Assembly: GCF_003480915.1 (NCBI RefSeq)
Contig: NZ_QUKD01000004.1
Span: forward strand, 401,230-465,229
Origin: Parabacteroides sp. TM07-1AC
GTDB taxonomy: Bacteria; Bacteroidota; Bacteroidia; Bacteroidales; Tannerellaceae
DNA length: 64,000 nt
Direction: 5' to 3'
Positions within the stretch are counted from its first letter, which is position 1. Each line of letters starts with the position of its first letter. The notes under the pieces were generated by a model. The model worked only from the letters and a program-made list of their open reading frames with translations. It did no database searches and had not been told where the DNA came from. Below are positions 18,603-26,617 of the stretch, piece by piece. Made by a program: the position numbers and the translations under genes.

Positions 18603-20078
18603 ATGAAAAAGTTTATTTGGATAGGGGTGCTGGCTCTGTTTTCGACCCAATGGATTCGGGCGCAGCACTTCCCAAAAATGGATACAAGAAATTACGTGAG
18701 TGACTCGACCACCTTTATGCCTAAGAAGCCTTGGCTGGCAGCCGGTGAGGTGTTTGGCCTGAACATGGCGATCTGGGCCTTCGACCGTTTTGCGATGAAC
18801 GAAGACTTCGCCCGCATCAATGGCCGTACGATCAAGAACAATTTCAAGACAGGTCCCGTCTGGGACACGGATAAATTCTCTACCAACCTGGTGGCGCATC
18901 CTTATCATGGGTCGTTGTATTTCAATGCTGCCCGTAGTAATGGGATGAACTTCTGGCAATCCATTCCCTTCGCCGCCGGAGGAAGTCTGATGTGGGAGTT
19001 CTTCATGGAGGCGGAGCCGCCCTCCATCAACGACCTGATGGCCACTACGTTCGGCGGGGTGGAACTGGGCGAGATCACCTACCGTCTGTCCGATCTTTTC
19101 ATCGACGACCGTACCTCGGGAGCCGAGCGTGTCGGGCGCGAGATCCTTTCGGGACTGATATCGCCCGTGCGCGGCATCAACCGTCTGATAACAGGTGAGG
19201 CGTGGCGTCATCGTCCGCACAAAGGCCGTACCTATTCGTTTGTGCCCGTGAACTTTATCGTGAGTGCCGGTCCCCGTTTCCTGGCTGAGCAGGAGCATTC
19301 GAAGCATGGCACGACCAGTATGCACCTGTCGCTGCGGCTGGATTATGGCGACCCGTTTGAAGATGAGTTCTATTCGCCCTACGAGTGGTTTCAACTGCGT
19401 GCCGGTTTCGATTTCTTCTCCAGTCAGCCCGTCATCACCCAGGTGAATGCCATCGGCGCCCTGTGGGGAAAGCGGGTGTGGGAGAAAGGACCGCGCACGT
19501 TGACGGCAGGTATCTTCCAGCATTTTGACTATTATGACTCGCAGCTGCGCGACAGCGAGGGCGACAAGGTTTCCCCTTACCGCATCTCGGAAGCGGCAGC
19601 GGTGGGTGGCGGCCTGATCTATTACAAACGGTCGGAACCGAGTGACAAGGTGGATGCTTACGGCGAATTTTATGTGAACGGTGTCGCCCTGGGCGGTGGC
19701 TCGTCCGATTATTTCCGCCTCGACGAACGCGATTATAATATGGGAAGCGGTTACAGCGTGAAGGCTTTCACGGGGTTGACTTACAACAGGCACTGGTCGT
19801 TTCTGCTGAATATGGAGAACTACCATATCTTTACCTGGAAAGGTTACAATCCGGACATCGATCTGAGTACGGTCGACCCGAATACCTTCAGCGTACAGGG
19901 CGACAAAGGGCATTCACGCCTGACGGTGATGGGGCTTAAATTGGTTTATTCTTCCAATAAGAAATGGCATATAGCGTTGTCGAACCGCTACTTCTCGCGG
20001 AGGACGCATTATAAGTATCATGAAGATGTCAGCCGGTCTACCTATGATGTGATGCTGACGTTCGGTATACGCATTTAG
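18603..20078 (+). CDS. DUF3943 outer-membrane-type protein
   Basis: 491 residues from ATG 18603, with signal peptide MKKFIWIGVLALFSTQWIRAQ; an in-frame TTG lies 9 bp earlier. The N-terminal third carries the DUF3943 signature (PHKGRTYS, NLVAHPYHGSLYFNAARSNG and GGVELGEITYRLSD). The C-terminal half has alternating aromatic strands ending in DVMLTFGIRI, typical of an outer-membrane barrel. Function is unknown in this family. The gene is monocistronic and divergent from the TRIC-type gene. Confidence 0.88.
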   Translation: MKKFIWIGVLALFSTQWIRAQHFPKMDTRNYVSDSTTFMPKKPWLAAGEVFGLNMAIWAFDRFAMNEDFARINGRTIKNNFKTGPVWDTDKFSTNLVAHPYHGSLYFNAARSNGMNFWQSIPFAAGGSLMWEFFMEAEPPSINDLMATTFGGVELGEITYRLSDLFIDDRTSGAERVGREILSGLISPVRGINRLITGEAWRHRPHKGRTYSFVPVNFIVSAGPRFLAEQEHSKHGTTSMHLSLRLDYGDPFEDEFYSPYEWFQLRAGFDFFSSQPVITQVNAIGALWGKRVWEKGPRTLTAGIFQHFDYYDSQLRDSEGDKVSPYRISEAAAVGGGLIYYKRSEPSDKVDAYGEFYVNGVALGGGSSDYFRLDERDYNMGSGYSVKAFTGLTYNRHWSFLLNMENYHIFTWKGYNPDIDLSTVDPNTFSVQGDKGHSRLTVMGLKLVYSSNKKWHIALSNRYFSRRTHYKYHEDVSRSTYDVMLTFGIRI

Positions 20079-20092
20079 TATCTTTGTTATGT

Positions 20093-20168
20093 CAAAAGTG
20101 TTTCACTCTAATGAAACAACTGTTTCTAAGTAATGGAACAACTGTTTCATTAGGGTGAAACACTTTTG
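20093..20168. repeat. 22-nt-periodic inverted repeat element
   Basis: A 26-bp stem with one mismatch (20093-20118 with 20143-20168, arms CAAAAGTGTTTCACTCTAAT...) encloses a 24-nt loop. Inside it, the word AATGRAACAACTGTTTC occurs twice, at 20110 and 20132, exactly 22 nt apart. GAAACA/TGTTTC is itself a dyad. The element lies between convergent genes and may terminate both, but no long T tract follows either arm. Confidence 0.85.
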
Positions 20169-20209
20169 GGCTAGTAGGGAAATAAGCGAAATTAACGGGT
20201 GATGGAGTT

Positions 20210-21853
20210 TTATTTCCCCTTGCTTCGTTCCAACTCGTTCAGGTTTTCCATCTTCTTCCGTTGCAGGAATTCGTAGATGCCTTCCAGATGTTCCGTCACT
20301 CGCTGGTTGCCGAACTCGTAGACTTTGGTTACCAAGCCGTCGAGGAAGTCACGGTCGTGCGACACCACGATCAGCGTACCGTCGAAGTCGAGCAACGCCT
20401 GTTTCAGGATGTCTTTCGTTTTCATGTCCAGGTGATTCGTCGGCTCATCGAGGATCAGCAGGTTGACCGGTTCGAGCAGCAGCTTGATCATCGCCAGACG
20501 TGTGCGCTCGCCTCCCGACAAAACCTTCACCTTCTTGGCTGAATTTTCGCCGCCGAACATGAACGCGCCCAGCAAGTCCTTGATCTTGTTGCGGATATCG
20601 CCCACCGCCACGTCGTCGATGGTCTGGAAAACCGTCAGGTTCTCGTCCAGCATCGAAGCCTGGTTCTGCGCAAAATAGCCGATCATCACGTTATGCCCGA
20701 TCGTCAGCGTACCGTCGTGTTCGATCTCTTTCATGATACATTTCACGAGGGTGGACTTTCCTTCACCGTTTTTCCCTACGAAAGCGATCTTGTCGCCCCG
20801 TTCGATGGTCAGGTTGGCGTTGCGGAACACCACATGGTCGCCATACGCCTTTGCCACGTCCTCCACGATCACCGGATAGTTGCCGGAGCGGGGAGAGGGC
20901 GGGAATTTCAGGCGAAGTGCCGAAGTGTCTTCCTCGTCCACCTCCAGTATCTCAAGCTTTTCAAGCATCTTGACGCGGCTCTGCACCTGCAGGGTCTTGG
21001 AGTATGTACCTTTGAAACGTTCGATAAATTCCCTTGTTTCGGCAATCATCTTCTGCTGCTCGTCGAAGGCTTTCTGCTGCTGTACGCGGCGTTCCTGGCG
21101 GAGTTGCAGGTAACTGCTGTAATTCACCTTGTAGTCGTAGATGCGGCCCATCGTGACCTCGATCGTACGGGTGGTGATATGGTCGACAAACGCGCGGTCG
21201 TGGCTGATCACAACCACCGCCTGTCCGTTGTCGATCAGGAAGTCTTCGAGCCACTGGATCGATTCGATGTCCAGATGGTTGGTCGGCTCGTCCAGCAGCA
21301 GCACGTCGGGTTTCTTCAACAGCAACTTTGCCAGCTCGATACGCATGCGCCATCCGCCGCTGAACTCGCTGGTCTGCCGCCCGAAGTCGTCGCGCTTGAA
21401 TCCCAGTCCGAGCAATGTTTTCTCGATATCGGCGTCATAGTTGATCTCTTCGATCGAATAAAACTTCTCGCTGAGTGTCGAGACACGCTCGATCAGTTCC
21501 ATATAACTGTCCGATTCGTAGTCGGTCCGTGTCTCCAGTTCCTTGTTGATCGCCTCGATCTCCGCTTCCATCTCATGCAGGTGGGCGAAGGCCTGTGCCG
21601 TTTCTTCAAAAACCGTCCGGCCGTCTTCCGTCATCAAGTGCTGGGGCAGGTAAGCGATCACCGTATCTTTGGGAGCCGACACTTTTCCGCGTGTCGGTTC
21701 GCGTGTCCCGGCAAGTATTTTGAGCAAAGTCGATTTGCCCGCACCGTTTTTCCCCATCAGGGCGATCCGGTCCTTCTCGTTAATCACGAAAGATATATCA
21801 GAAAAGAGGGTGCTTCCGCCAAACTCTACTGTAAGTCCGTCTATAGAAATCAT
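20210..21853 (-). CDS. ABC-F family ATPase (ribosome-associated type)
   Basis: 547 residues from ATG 21853 (MISIDGLTVEFGG); a TTG 75 bp upstream would add a non-homologous leader. There are two ABC domains: Walker A GKNGAGKSTLLK (N-terminal) and GKNGEGKSTLVK, signatures SGGWRMRIELAKLLL and LSGGERTRLAMIKLL, each followed by LLLDEPTNHLD or LILDEPTNHLD. A charged linker of about 80 residues joins them. There are no membrane segments. These features define the Uup/EttA/YdiF group, which acts on the translating ribosome. The specific subgroup is not assigned. Confidence 0.94.
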   Translation of the reverse strand: MISIDGLTVEFGGSTLFSDISFVINEKDRIALMGKNGAGKSTLLKILAGTREPTRGKVSAPKDTVIAYLPQHLMTEDGRTVFEETAQAFAHLHEMEAEIEAINKELETRTDYESDSYMELIERVSTLSEKFYSIEEINYDADIEKTLLGLGFKRDDFGRQTSEFSGGWRMRIELAKLLLKKPDVLLLDEPTNHLDIESIQWLEDFLIDNGQAVVVISHDRAFVDHITTRTIEVTMGRIYDYKVNYSSYLQLRQERRVQQQKAFDEQQKMIAETREFIERFKGTYSKTLQVQSRVKMLEKLEILEVDEEDTSALRLKFPPSPRSGNYPVIVEDVAKAYGDHVVFRNANLTIERGDKIAFVGKNGEGKSTLVKCIMKEIEHDGTLTIGHNVMIGYFAQNQASMLDENLTVFQTIDDVAVGDIRNKIKDLLGAFMFGGENSAKKVKVLSGGERTRLAMIKLLLEPVNLLILDEPTNHLDMKTKDILKQALLDFDGTLIVVSHDRDFLDGLVTKVYEFGNQRVTEHLEGIYEFLQRKKMENLNELERSKGK

Positions 21854-21976
21854 ACGTACATTATATATATGTGTAAAAAGAAGGCGCAAAGGTAGGAAAA
21901 ATGTCTGTAAAAGCAACCGGCGATCCAATTTGTCGCATAAAAAGTCCGGATTTCCCGGATATTTTCTCTCCGAAGA

Positions 21977-22008
21977 TTTGTTTTATGAATCGAAACAACT
22001 TATCTTTG
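21977..22008 (+). promoter_or_regulatory. Promoter of rpsP
   Basis: TTTG at 21977-21980 and TATCTTTG at 22001-22008, 20 nt apart, match the Bacteroidota consensus. The start codon follows 40 bp later. Confidence 0.85.
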
Positions 22009-22047
22009 CACCCGCTAATACAAACAGCTTAAATTAATTATTCAAAC

Positions 22048-22596
22048 ATGGCAACAAAAATTAGATTGCAGAGACACGGTCGCAAAAGCTACGCTTTTTA
22101 TCAGATCGTAGTCGCAGACAGCAGGGCTCCACGTGATGGAAAGTTTATTGAAAGGATAGGTTCTTATAATCCGAACACTAATCCTGCTACAGTAGATTTG
22201 AACTTCGAAAGAGCTTTGTATTGGTTACAGGTAGGTGCACAGCCTACAGACACAACTCGCAACATTCTGTCACGCGAAGGTGTATGCATGAAAAAGCATT
22301 TACTGGAAGGTGTAAAGAAAGGTGCATTCGACGAAGCAGCAGCGGAATCAAAGTTCCAGGCTTGGTTGAAAAACAAACAGGCTTCTGTTGAAGCAGTAAA
22401 GACAAAAGACAGCGAAGCAGCTAAGGCAGCAGAAAAAGCTCGTCTTGAAGCAGAAAAAGAAGCAAACAAGGCAAAAGCTGAAGAAGTAGCTAAAAAGAAA
22501 GCAGAATTAGCAGCAGCTGCTGCAGCAAAGGCAGCTGAAGAAGCAGCAGCCAACGCTCCTGCAGAAGAAGCTCCCGCAGCAGAAAGCGCTGAATAA
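22048..22596 (+). CDS. rpsP: 30S ribosomal protein S16 with long Ala/Lys/Glu-rich tail
   Basis: 182 residues. The first ~85 are a standard S16 ([28 protein letters not shown] opens it, split here only for description, and [11 protein letters not shown] follows). The remaining ~95 are low-complexity Ala, Lys and Glu with a coiled-coil-like pattern. Extended tails of this kind are common in Bacteroidota S16, while E. coli S16 is 82 residues. It is monocistronic, with its own promoter and terminator. Confidence 0.96.
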   Translation: MATKIRLQRHGRKSYAFYQIVVADSRAPRDGKFIERIGSYNPNTNPATVDLNFERALYWLQVGAQPTDTTRNILSREGVCMKKHLLEGVKKGAFDEAAAESKFQAWLKNKQASVEAVKTKDSEAAKAAEKARLEAEKEANKAKAEEVAKKKAELAAAAAAKAAEEAAANAPAEEAPAAESAE

Positions 22597-22613
22597 TTCG
22601 CTCAATGCCAAAT

Positions 22614-22652
22614 AAAAAAGAGGACATCTCGTTGAGGTGCCCTCTTTTTTTA
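22614..22652. terminator. Bidirectional terminator between rpsP and thioredoxin gene
   Basis: AAAAAGAGG and CCTCTTTTT flank a GAGGTGC/ACATCTC core, giving poly-A on one side and poly-T on the other, as expected between two convergent genes. Confidence 0.8.
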
Positions 22653-22661
22653 TGGTTGAAA

Positions 22662-22687
22662 CCACGTGGAATGATATAACCACGTGG
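22662..22687. repeat. Paired CCACGTGG palindromes
   Basis: The perfect 8-bp palindrome CCACGTGG occurs at 22662-22669 and 22680-22687 (18-nt spacing), immediately past the terminator and before the stop of the minus-strand thioredoxin gene. Confidence 0.6.
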
Positions 22688-22694
22688 CTGAAAA

Positions 22695-23168
22695 TTACTT
22701 TTTACCCAGTAGGAATCCGTTGATCTGTTCAACGAACTGTTCCTTTGAAAGTGCGCCCTGTGCGATCTGCGGTTTACCTTTTGCCGGGATGAACAGCAGG
22801 GTAGGGATGCTCTGTATGCCGAAAGCGGCAGCCAGTTCCTTCTCGTTGTCGACATTGATCTTATAGATGATGATGTCGTTCTTATACTCTCCGGCCAGTT
22901 CCTTCAGGATCGGCGACACTTTCTTGCAGGGTCCGCACCAGTCGGCATAGAAATCCACGATGCAAGGTTTGGTGCCTTCGTACACCCATTCCGATTGATT
23001 TTTTTCGTAATTATATACTTTGGTCAGGAAATCTGCCTTGTTTAGAACGACCACTTCGCCCTGAGCAGCGACACCTCCCGTTTCGTTTTTATCCGATTTG
23101 GCAGACATGGAGCAACTGACGAGCAGCAACACGACTGAAATCAGGAATAAATCTTTCAACTTTCTCAT
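22695..23168 (-). CDS. Thioredoxin-fold lipoprotein
   Basis: 157 residues with a lipoprotein signal (lipobox LLVSC, Cys19) and a thioredoxin domain with active site WCGPC (C78, C81) in FYADWCGPCKK. The cis-proline region is SIPTLLF. It is probably anchored in the periplasm or outer membrane, where it would reduce or exchange disulfides of exported proteins. It is monocistronic and convergent with rpsP. Confidence 0.92.
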   Translation of the reverse strand: MRKLKDLFLISVVLLLVSCSMSAKSDKNETGGVAAQGEVVVLNKADFLTKVYNYEKNQSEWVYEGTKPCIVDFYADWCGPCKKVSPILKELAGEYKNDIIIYKINVDNEKELAAAFGIQSIPTLLFIPAKGKPQIAQGALSKEQFVEQINGFLLGKK

Positions 23169-23290
23169 ATAAAACTTATTACTTCATTGATAATTATAGA
23201 ATACAAAAATAGCAATAAAACGGATACAACGCTTATCTGGCAGAGTTAAAAGAAAAATATTAGCCTAAAAAGAAAAAAGCGCCTTTGATA

Positions 23291-23321
23291 TTTGGATATA
23301 AAAAAATAATCACTACCTTTG
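23291..23321 (+). promoter_or_regulatory. Promoter of tRNA-Ser
   Basis: TTTG at 23291-23294 and TACCTTTG at 23314-23321, with 19 nt between them, 36 bp upstream of the tRNA. Confidence 0.85.
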
Positions 23322-23357
23322 CACCGCAATCGAGAGAAAACGATAGCAAAACATATT

Positions 23358-23442
23358 GGAGAGGTGGCAGAGTGGTCGATTGCGGCGGTCTTGAAAACCG
23401 TTGAACTGCGAGGTTCCCGGGGTTCGAATCCCTGTCTCTCCG
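23358..23442 (+). tRNA. tRNA-Ser (anticodon TGA)
   Basis: 85 nt with acceptor stem GGAGAGG/TCTCTCC (one G-T pair), anticodon loop CTTGAAA (anticodon TGA), a long class II variable arm and TPsiC arm GGTTCGAATCC. The discriminator base is G. Confidence 0.96.
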
Positions 23443-23450
23443 CGATATAA

Positions 23451-23489
23451 GGGTGTAAATCAGTCATTTATGAGATTTACACCCTTTTT
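23451..23489 (+). terminator. Terminator of tRNA-Ser
   Basis: A perfect 11-bp stem GGGTGTAAATC / GATTTACACCC (23451-23461 with 23474-23484) is followed by TTTTT. The right half also encodes the last residues of the truncated ORF on the other strand. Confidence 0.9.
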
Positions 23490-23843
23490 GCATTCAATAT
23501 AAGGTCGTGTATTTTTATGTTTTTTAGCCAATAGCCTTACTCTGTCACCAATATGAATATGATTTTCATCCATCATCGTACAGTTATTATTGATGATCGT
23601 CTTTTCTCCGATAAAAATATGCTTACCGCATTGACAAGTGAAGTTATAGCCTATGCTCGAATGAATCCCGATGCTTCCTAACATCTTGGAAAGGATTTCT
23701 TTTCTTTCCTTTTCTGTGGTCGTTATATCATTCAACACAGATAGACACTTTTGGGTTTTGACTATCATTTCTAAAACTTCTGCATCCAAATAGTTGCAAT
23801 ATTCTCCGGACAAAAAACGTTGGTAGTTGTTTATTTCTTTCAT
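23460..23843 (-). pseudogene. Truncated maltose/galactoside O-acetyltransferase
   Basis: 127 residues against about 185-200 for the Maa/LacA family. The N-terminal maltose-acetyltransferase domain (LSGEYCNYLDAEV) and the start of the hexapeptide beta-helix (GIHSSIGYNFTCQCG, IGEKTIINNNCTMMDENHIHIGDRV) are intact. After that, where the family continues with the catalytic His of TATHP/TAGHP and further coils, the frame turns into LLAKKHKNTRPYIECKK and stops inside the tRNA-Ser terminator hairpin. The acetyl-CoA site and catalytic His are lost, so it is most likely inactive. A deletion joining it to the tRNA-Ser terminator would explain the end. Confidence 0.8.
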
Positions 23844-23957
23844 TATTTTGAATCCCGATTTAAGATATATATTATGGTATAAAGGTATGAAAAAGGAGCA
23901 ATCTTAAAAAACATAGGTGTTTTGTTTTTTGAATACGTAAGTATTTTTCATAACTGT

Positions 23958-24030
23958 CCGGCAGCTTTTTTCAAAAAGATAGGCAGTGTTTAACAGATGG
24001 GTAGGCAGCGCTTTGTAAACGGGTAGGCAT
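23958..24030. repeat. Four-unit 22-nt-periodic repeat
   Basis: The word TAGGCA recurs at 23980, 24002 and 24024, exactly 22 nt apart, and a degenerate copy CCGGCAG lies 22 nt further upstream at 23958. Flanking letters (GGGTAGGCAG, GTTTAAC/TGTAAAC) are partly conserved. It is part of the 510-bp spacer between the truncated acetyltransferase and ogt, which holds no recognised gene. Confidence 0.7.
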
Positions 24031-24131
24031 TCATTTTCAGGCTTCGTACTTTTCGAGATTTTTTTTCTTAAATCAGGATTCACCTGATCTGTATTTGTGG
24101 TTTAGGTATTGATATTTATAGAGTAACTTGC

Positions 24132-24258
24132 TGACGCCACCTTAAAAAGCGGCGTCACCTTTCAGTTTTAGCGTGGTGACGCTGGAAAAGAGCTCCGGTG
24201 TCACCACATTATTCGTTGAATATCAGAACGTATGTTCTGTATTTTTTTTAGTGACGCC
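24132..24258. repeat. GTGACGCC-word inverted repeat cluster
   Basis: The word GTGACGCC or its complement GGCGTCAC appears in five places: TGACGCCAC at 24132, GGCGTCACC at 24151, GTGGTGACGC at 24173, GGTGTCACCAC at 24197 and GTGACGCC at 24251. Orientation is mixed and the spacing between central copies is about 22-24 nt. It can form several alternative hairpins upstream of ogt. Confidence 0.7.
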
Positions 24259-24353
24259 GAGAATCTATCTAATTTTAATTAGAGATTTACCTTATTGCTT
24301 TCTTCCTATTAAATTCGTAGATTTGTTGTGAACAAATAAAAATGATACCCTAA

Positions 24354-24875
24354 ATGGAAGAAACTATTTGGATACAGTATTATCAGTCCCCTTGCGGAAA
24401 ATTGATTATCGGTTCATATGGAGGTAAATTATGTTTATGTGACTGGCTGAATGAGGAGCGTAGAAAGCTGATAGATGCCCGGCTTCAGAAAGAACTGCAT
24501 GCCGTATATGAGGAAGGTACGTCTGCTATCATTGAAGAGGCAATGACTCAACTTGATGAATATTTCGACCAAAAACGCAATGTTTTCAATATTCCTTTGC
24601 TTTTCGCCGGAACAGATTTTCAGAAGAAGGTTTGGAATGAACTGCTGAAAATACCTTATGGGATGACAGAGTCGTATGCCGGGCTATCACAGCGTTTGGG
24701 TAATCCCAAAGCCGTACGTGCAGTAGCTGCTGCCAACGGTGCGAATGCCATTTCGATATTCGTTCCTTGTCATCGTATTATTGGCAGCAATCATCAGCTG
24801 ACAGGTTATGCCGGAGGGCTTGAGGCGAAAAAGTTATTGCTCGAACTGGAATCGCCTGCAAGCTTGTTTGGATAG
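24354..24875 (+). CDS. ogt: Methylated-DNA--protein-cysteine methyltransferase
   Basis: 173 residues. The suicide active-site motif VPCHRIIG contains the acceptor Cys139, and the DNA-binding helix-turn-helix is in residues ~105-135 (YAGLSQRLGNPKAVRAVAAAN with conserved R and N). It repairs O6-methylguanine by transferring the methyl group to itself. No Ada-type AraC domain is fused to it. It converges on the GNAT/YoaP gene, with 15 bp between stops. Confidence 0.94.
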   Translation: MEETIWIQYYQSPCGKLIIGSYGGKLCLCDWLNEERRKLIDARLQKELHAVYEEGTSAIIEEAMTQLDEYFDQKRNVFNIPLLFAGTDFQKKVWNELLKIPYGMTESYAGLSQRLGNPKAVRAVAAANGANAISIFVPCHRIIGSNHQLTGYAGGLEAKKLLLELESPASLFG

Positions 24876-24890
24876 TTGGTAGACCGATGG

Positions 24891-25658
24891 CTAAATCCCG
24901 ACAATCTTCTCGAACCGCTTCTCCATACATACGCTGACGTCGGTCGTAACGAATTTCCCGTTGTAAAAAAGAGTGAACAGGGTAGCCGGGGTAGGAGCGT
25001 CCTGTGCCTGTTCCATCGTCTCCAGTTTGATGATTTTCAGCGGTATACCTTTCCTTTCGGCCATCTCTGCCAGCGTACCGCGTACATGAAATTCTGTGAA
25101 CGGGCAACGGTTGGTGTAATAGACGACCGCGCCGTTCTTCTCCTCGCATTCCCCGCTTCGCACGCTTGCCCTGAACGATGGGTCAGGGGCTTCGGAGTCG
25201 ATTTTCAAAGCCAGTAGGCTGAAACCGTCAGGCAGCTTCTCCACCGTTTGGAAACCCTGGCGCAAAAGCCATTTGGTGTCGCTCATAAAATGGAACTTGG
25301 AGGTGCCCGCTACGGTGACCAGCCCCGCCTTCCCCTGTGCCCTGGCATCGTCGATGGCGGATTGCAACAGGGCCTTTCCGTGCCCGTATCCTTTGTACTG
25401 CCCTGAAACCCAGAAGCAGTTTATCATCAGATAACCGGGGGCATCGACGGGAACCCATGCCTTTTCGGCGGGAACATATTCGATAAATACCTTGGCGCGT
25501 TCGTCGAGACGGCGGAATACGTATCCGTTATCGAACTCTTTCCTGAGCCATTCCTTTTTCAGCTCGTAACTTTCCTTGCATTTCTTGTCGGAGAAGGCGC
25601 AGCAGATATGTTCGGTTGCGATGTTTTCCTTCGTCAGGGTGATGTATTTCGTTTCCAT
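24891..25658 (-). CDS. GNAT acetyltransferase with C-terminal YoaP-like domain
   Basis: 255 residues. The N-terminal GNAT domain (residues ~1-150) has the acetyl-CoA loop QYKGYGHGKALLQSAIDDA. The C-terminal part (YYTNRCPFTEFHVRGTLAEM onward) is a thioredoxin-like fold of the YoaP type with a single Cys (C in NRCPF) instead of a CxxC pair. The substrate is unknown. The gene starts 7 bp after the AraC-type regulator gene, so the regulator and enzyme are probably one operon. Confidence 0.88.
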   Translation of the reverse strand: METKYITLTKENIATEHICCAFSDKKCKESYELKKEWLRKEFDNGYVFRRLDERAKVFIEYVPAEKAWVPVDAPGYLMINCFWVSGQYKGYGHGKALLQSAIDDARAQGKAGLVTVAGTSKFHFMSDTKWLLRQGFQTVEKLPDGFSLLALKIDSEAPDPSFRASVRSGECEEKNGAVVYYTNRCPFTEFHVRGTLAEMAERKGIPLKIIKLETMEQAQDAPTPATLFTLFYNGKFVTTDVSVCMEKRFEKIVGI

Positions 25659-25665
25659 GATGATT

Positions 25666-26511
25666 TTATTTTATGGGTATGTAAATCTTGGTTAGAGCCG
25701 CTTCGCTGTCCGTCCCGGTGTAATGGATGTATTCCTCGAAAGGCATCCCGTGGCGGATGGTGTGGTTGAAGCTGACGCTGATGTTGTTGTAAAACTCCTG
25801 CAGGCTGGAATAACTGCCCTTCAACGTATAAACGGCATATTTCCCTTTCCGCAGCCGGAGTGTGCCGAAGACGCCTGCCGCTTCGACCGGCTTATCCACC
25901 GTTGCACAGGCGTAGAAGCGGCATTGTCCGGCTGTGGTGACATTCGGATCGTCGAAGCTCAGGCCGATGAAGCGGGTGGCGGCGGATAGTGCCTGCTTTT
26001 CTTCCAGGAACTTTATCAGCTTGTTCCAGGCCATTTCGTAAGGCTTTTCCTCCCCGTACTGTCCCACGATGCGGATATAAATAAGATTCAGGTCTTCCTC
26101 CTCGCAGATTTCCGAAGGGACGGTTTCGTATTTGCCACCGCTGCTTTTCACATATTCCTGCAAGCGGGCGTTCAACCCGTTGATATAGGCTTTCGGCGAG
26201 ATTCCGAACAGCTTCCTGAAGGCTTTCGAGAACGATTGCGGATTGTCGTAGCCTACCCGCGCGGCCAGTTCGGCCAGCGTCATCTCCTCCGTCTGCATAT
26301 ACATGATGGCCCGTTCCATCCGCTGCCTGGCCATGTAGGCATAGAGGGATTCGTCGAGGGCGGAGCGCATGATGCGGAGCAACTGCCGCCGGGATACACA
26401 GATCCTTCCGGCTATAACGTCCAGTTGTAACGGCTGGTGCAGGTTAGCGCTGATGTAATCGATTACCTGGTTCACCTTTTCCTGATAGATATTTTCGGTA
26501 CTGCTTCGCAT
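25666..26511 (-). CDS. AraC-family regulator with GyrI-like effector domain
   Basis: 281 residues with the Rob/BmrR-like order: an N-terminal AraC helix-turn-helix pair (VIDYISANLHQPLQLDVIAG and LAARVGYDNPQSFSKAFRKL, residues ~15-110), then a GyrI-like small-molecule-binding domain (residues ~125-281). Such proteins sense hydrophobic or cationic compounds. The GNAT/YoaP gene lies 7 bp downstream on the same strand. Confidence 0.92.
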   Translation of the reverse strand: MRSSTENIYQEKVNQVIDYISANLHQPLQLDVIAGRICVSRRQLLRIMRSALDESLYAYMARQRMERAIMYMQTEEMTLAELAARVGYDNPQSFSKAFRKLFGISPKAYINGLNARLQEYVKSSGGKYETVPSEICEEEDLNLIYIRIVGQYGEEKPYEMAWNKLIKFLEEKQALSAATRFIGLSFDDPNVTTAGQCRFYACATVDKPVEAAGVFGTLRLRKGKYAVYTLKGSYSSLQEFYNNISVSFNHTIRHGMPFEEYIHYTGTDSEAALTKIYIPIK

Positions 26512-26530
26512 GCTTCTGATTCTTTAGCGA

Positions 26531-26538
26531 CAAAAGTA
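26531..26538 (-). promoter_or_regulatory. -7 element for the AraC/GyrI regulator
   Basis: TACTTTTG on the minus strand, 19 bp upstream of the start codon at 26511. Confidence 0.5.
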
Positions 26539-26617
26539 GGCAATCTATACTGACCGGGAGTTGTCCAATCCGGCCAAATTCGTTTTCGTTTCGATTGCCT
26601 CTGTGCATCCGTCTCTT

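Noticed and set aside
18444..19913. About 490 codons open on the minus strand opposite the DUF3943 gene, in frame with the TRIC-type gene.
   Set aside because: The plus-strand frame shows a signal peptide and family motifs, while the antisense translation has none; the TRIC family protein begins at 18443 with its own promoter. The long open frame is a by-product of codon use.
20693..21895. A 400-codon plus-strand frame opposite the ABC-F gene.
   Set aside because: The minus strand encodes complete Walker A/B and signature motifs twice; the plus-strand translation is a shadow without recognisable features.
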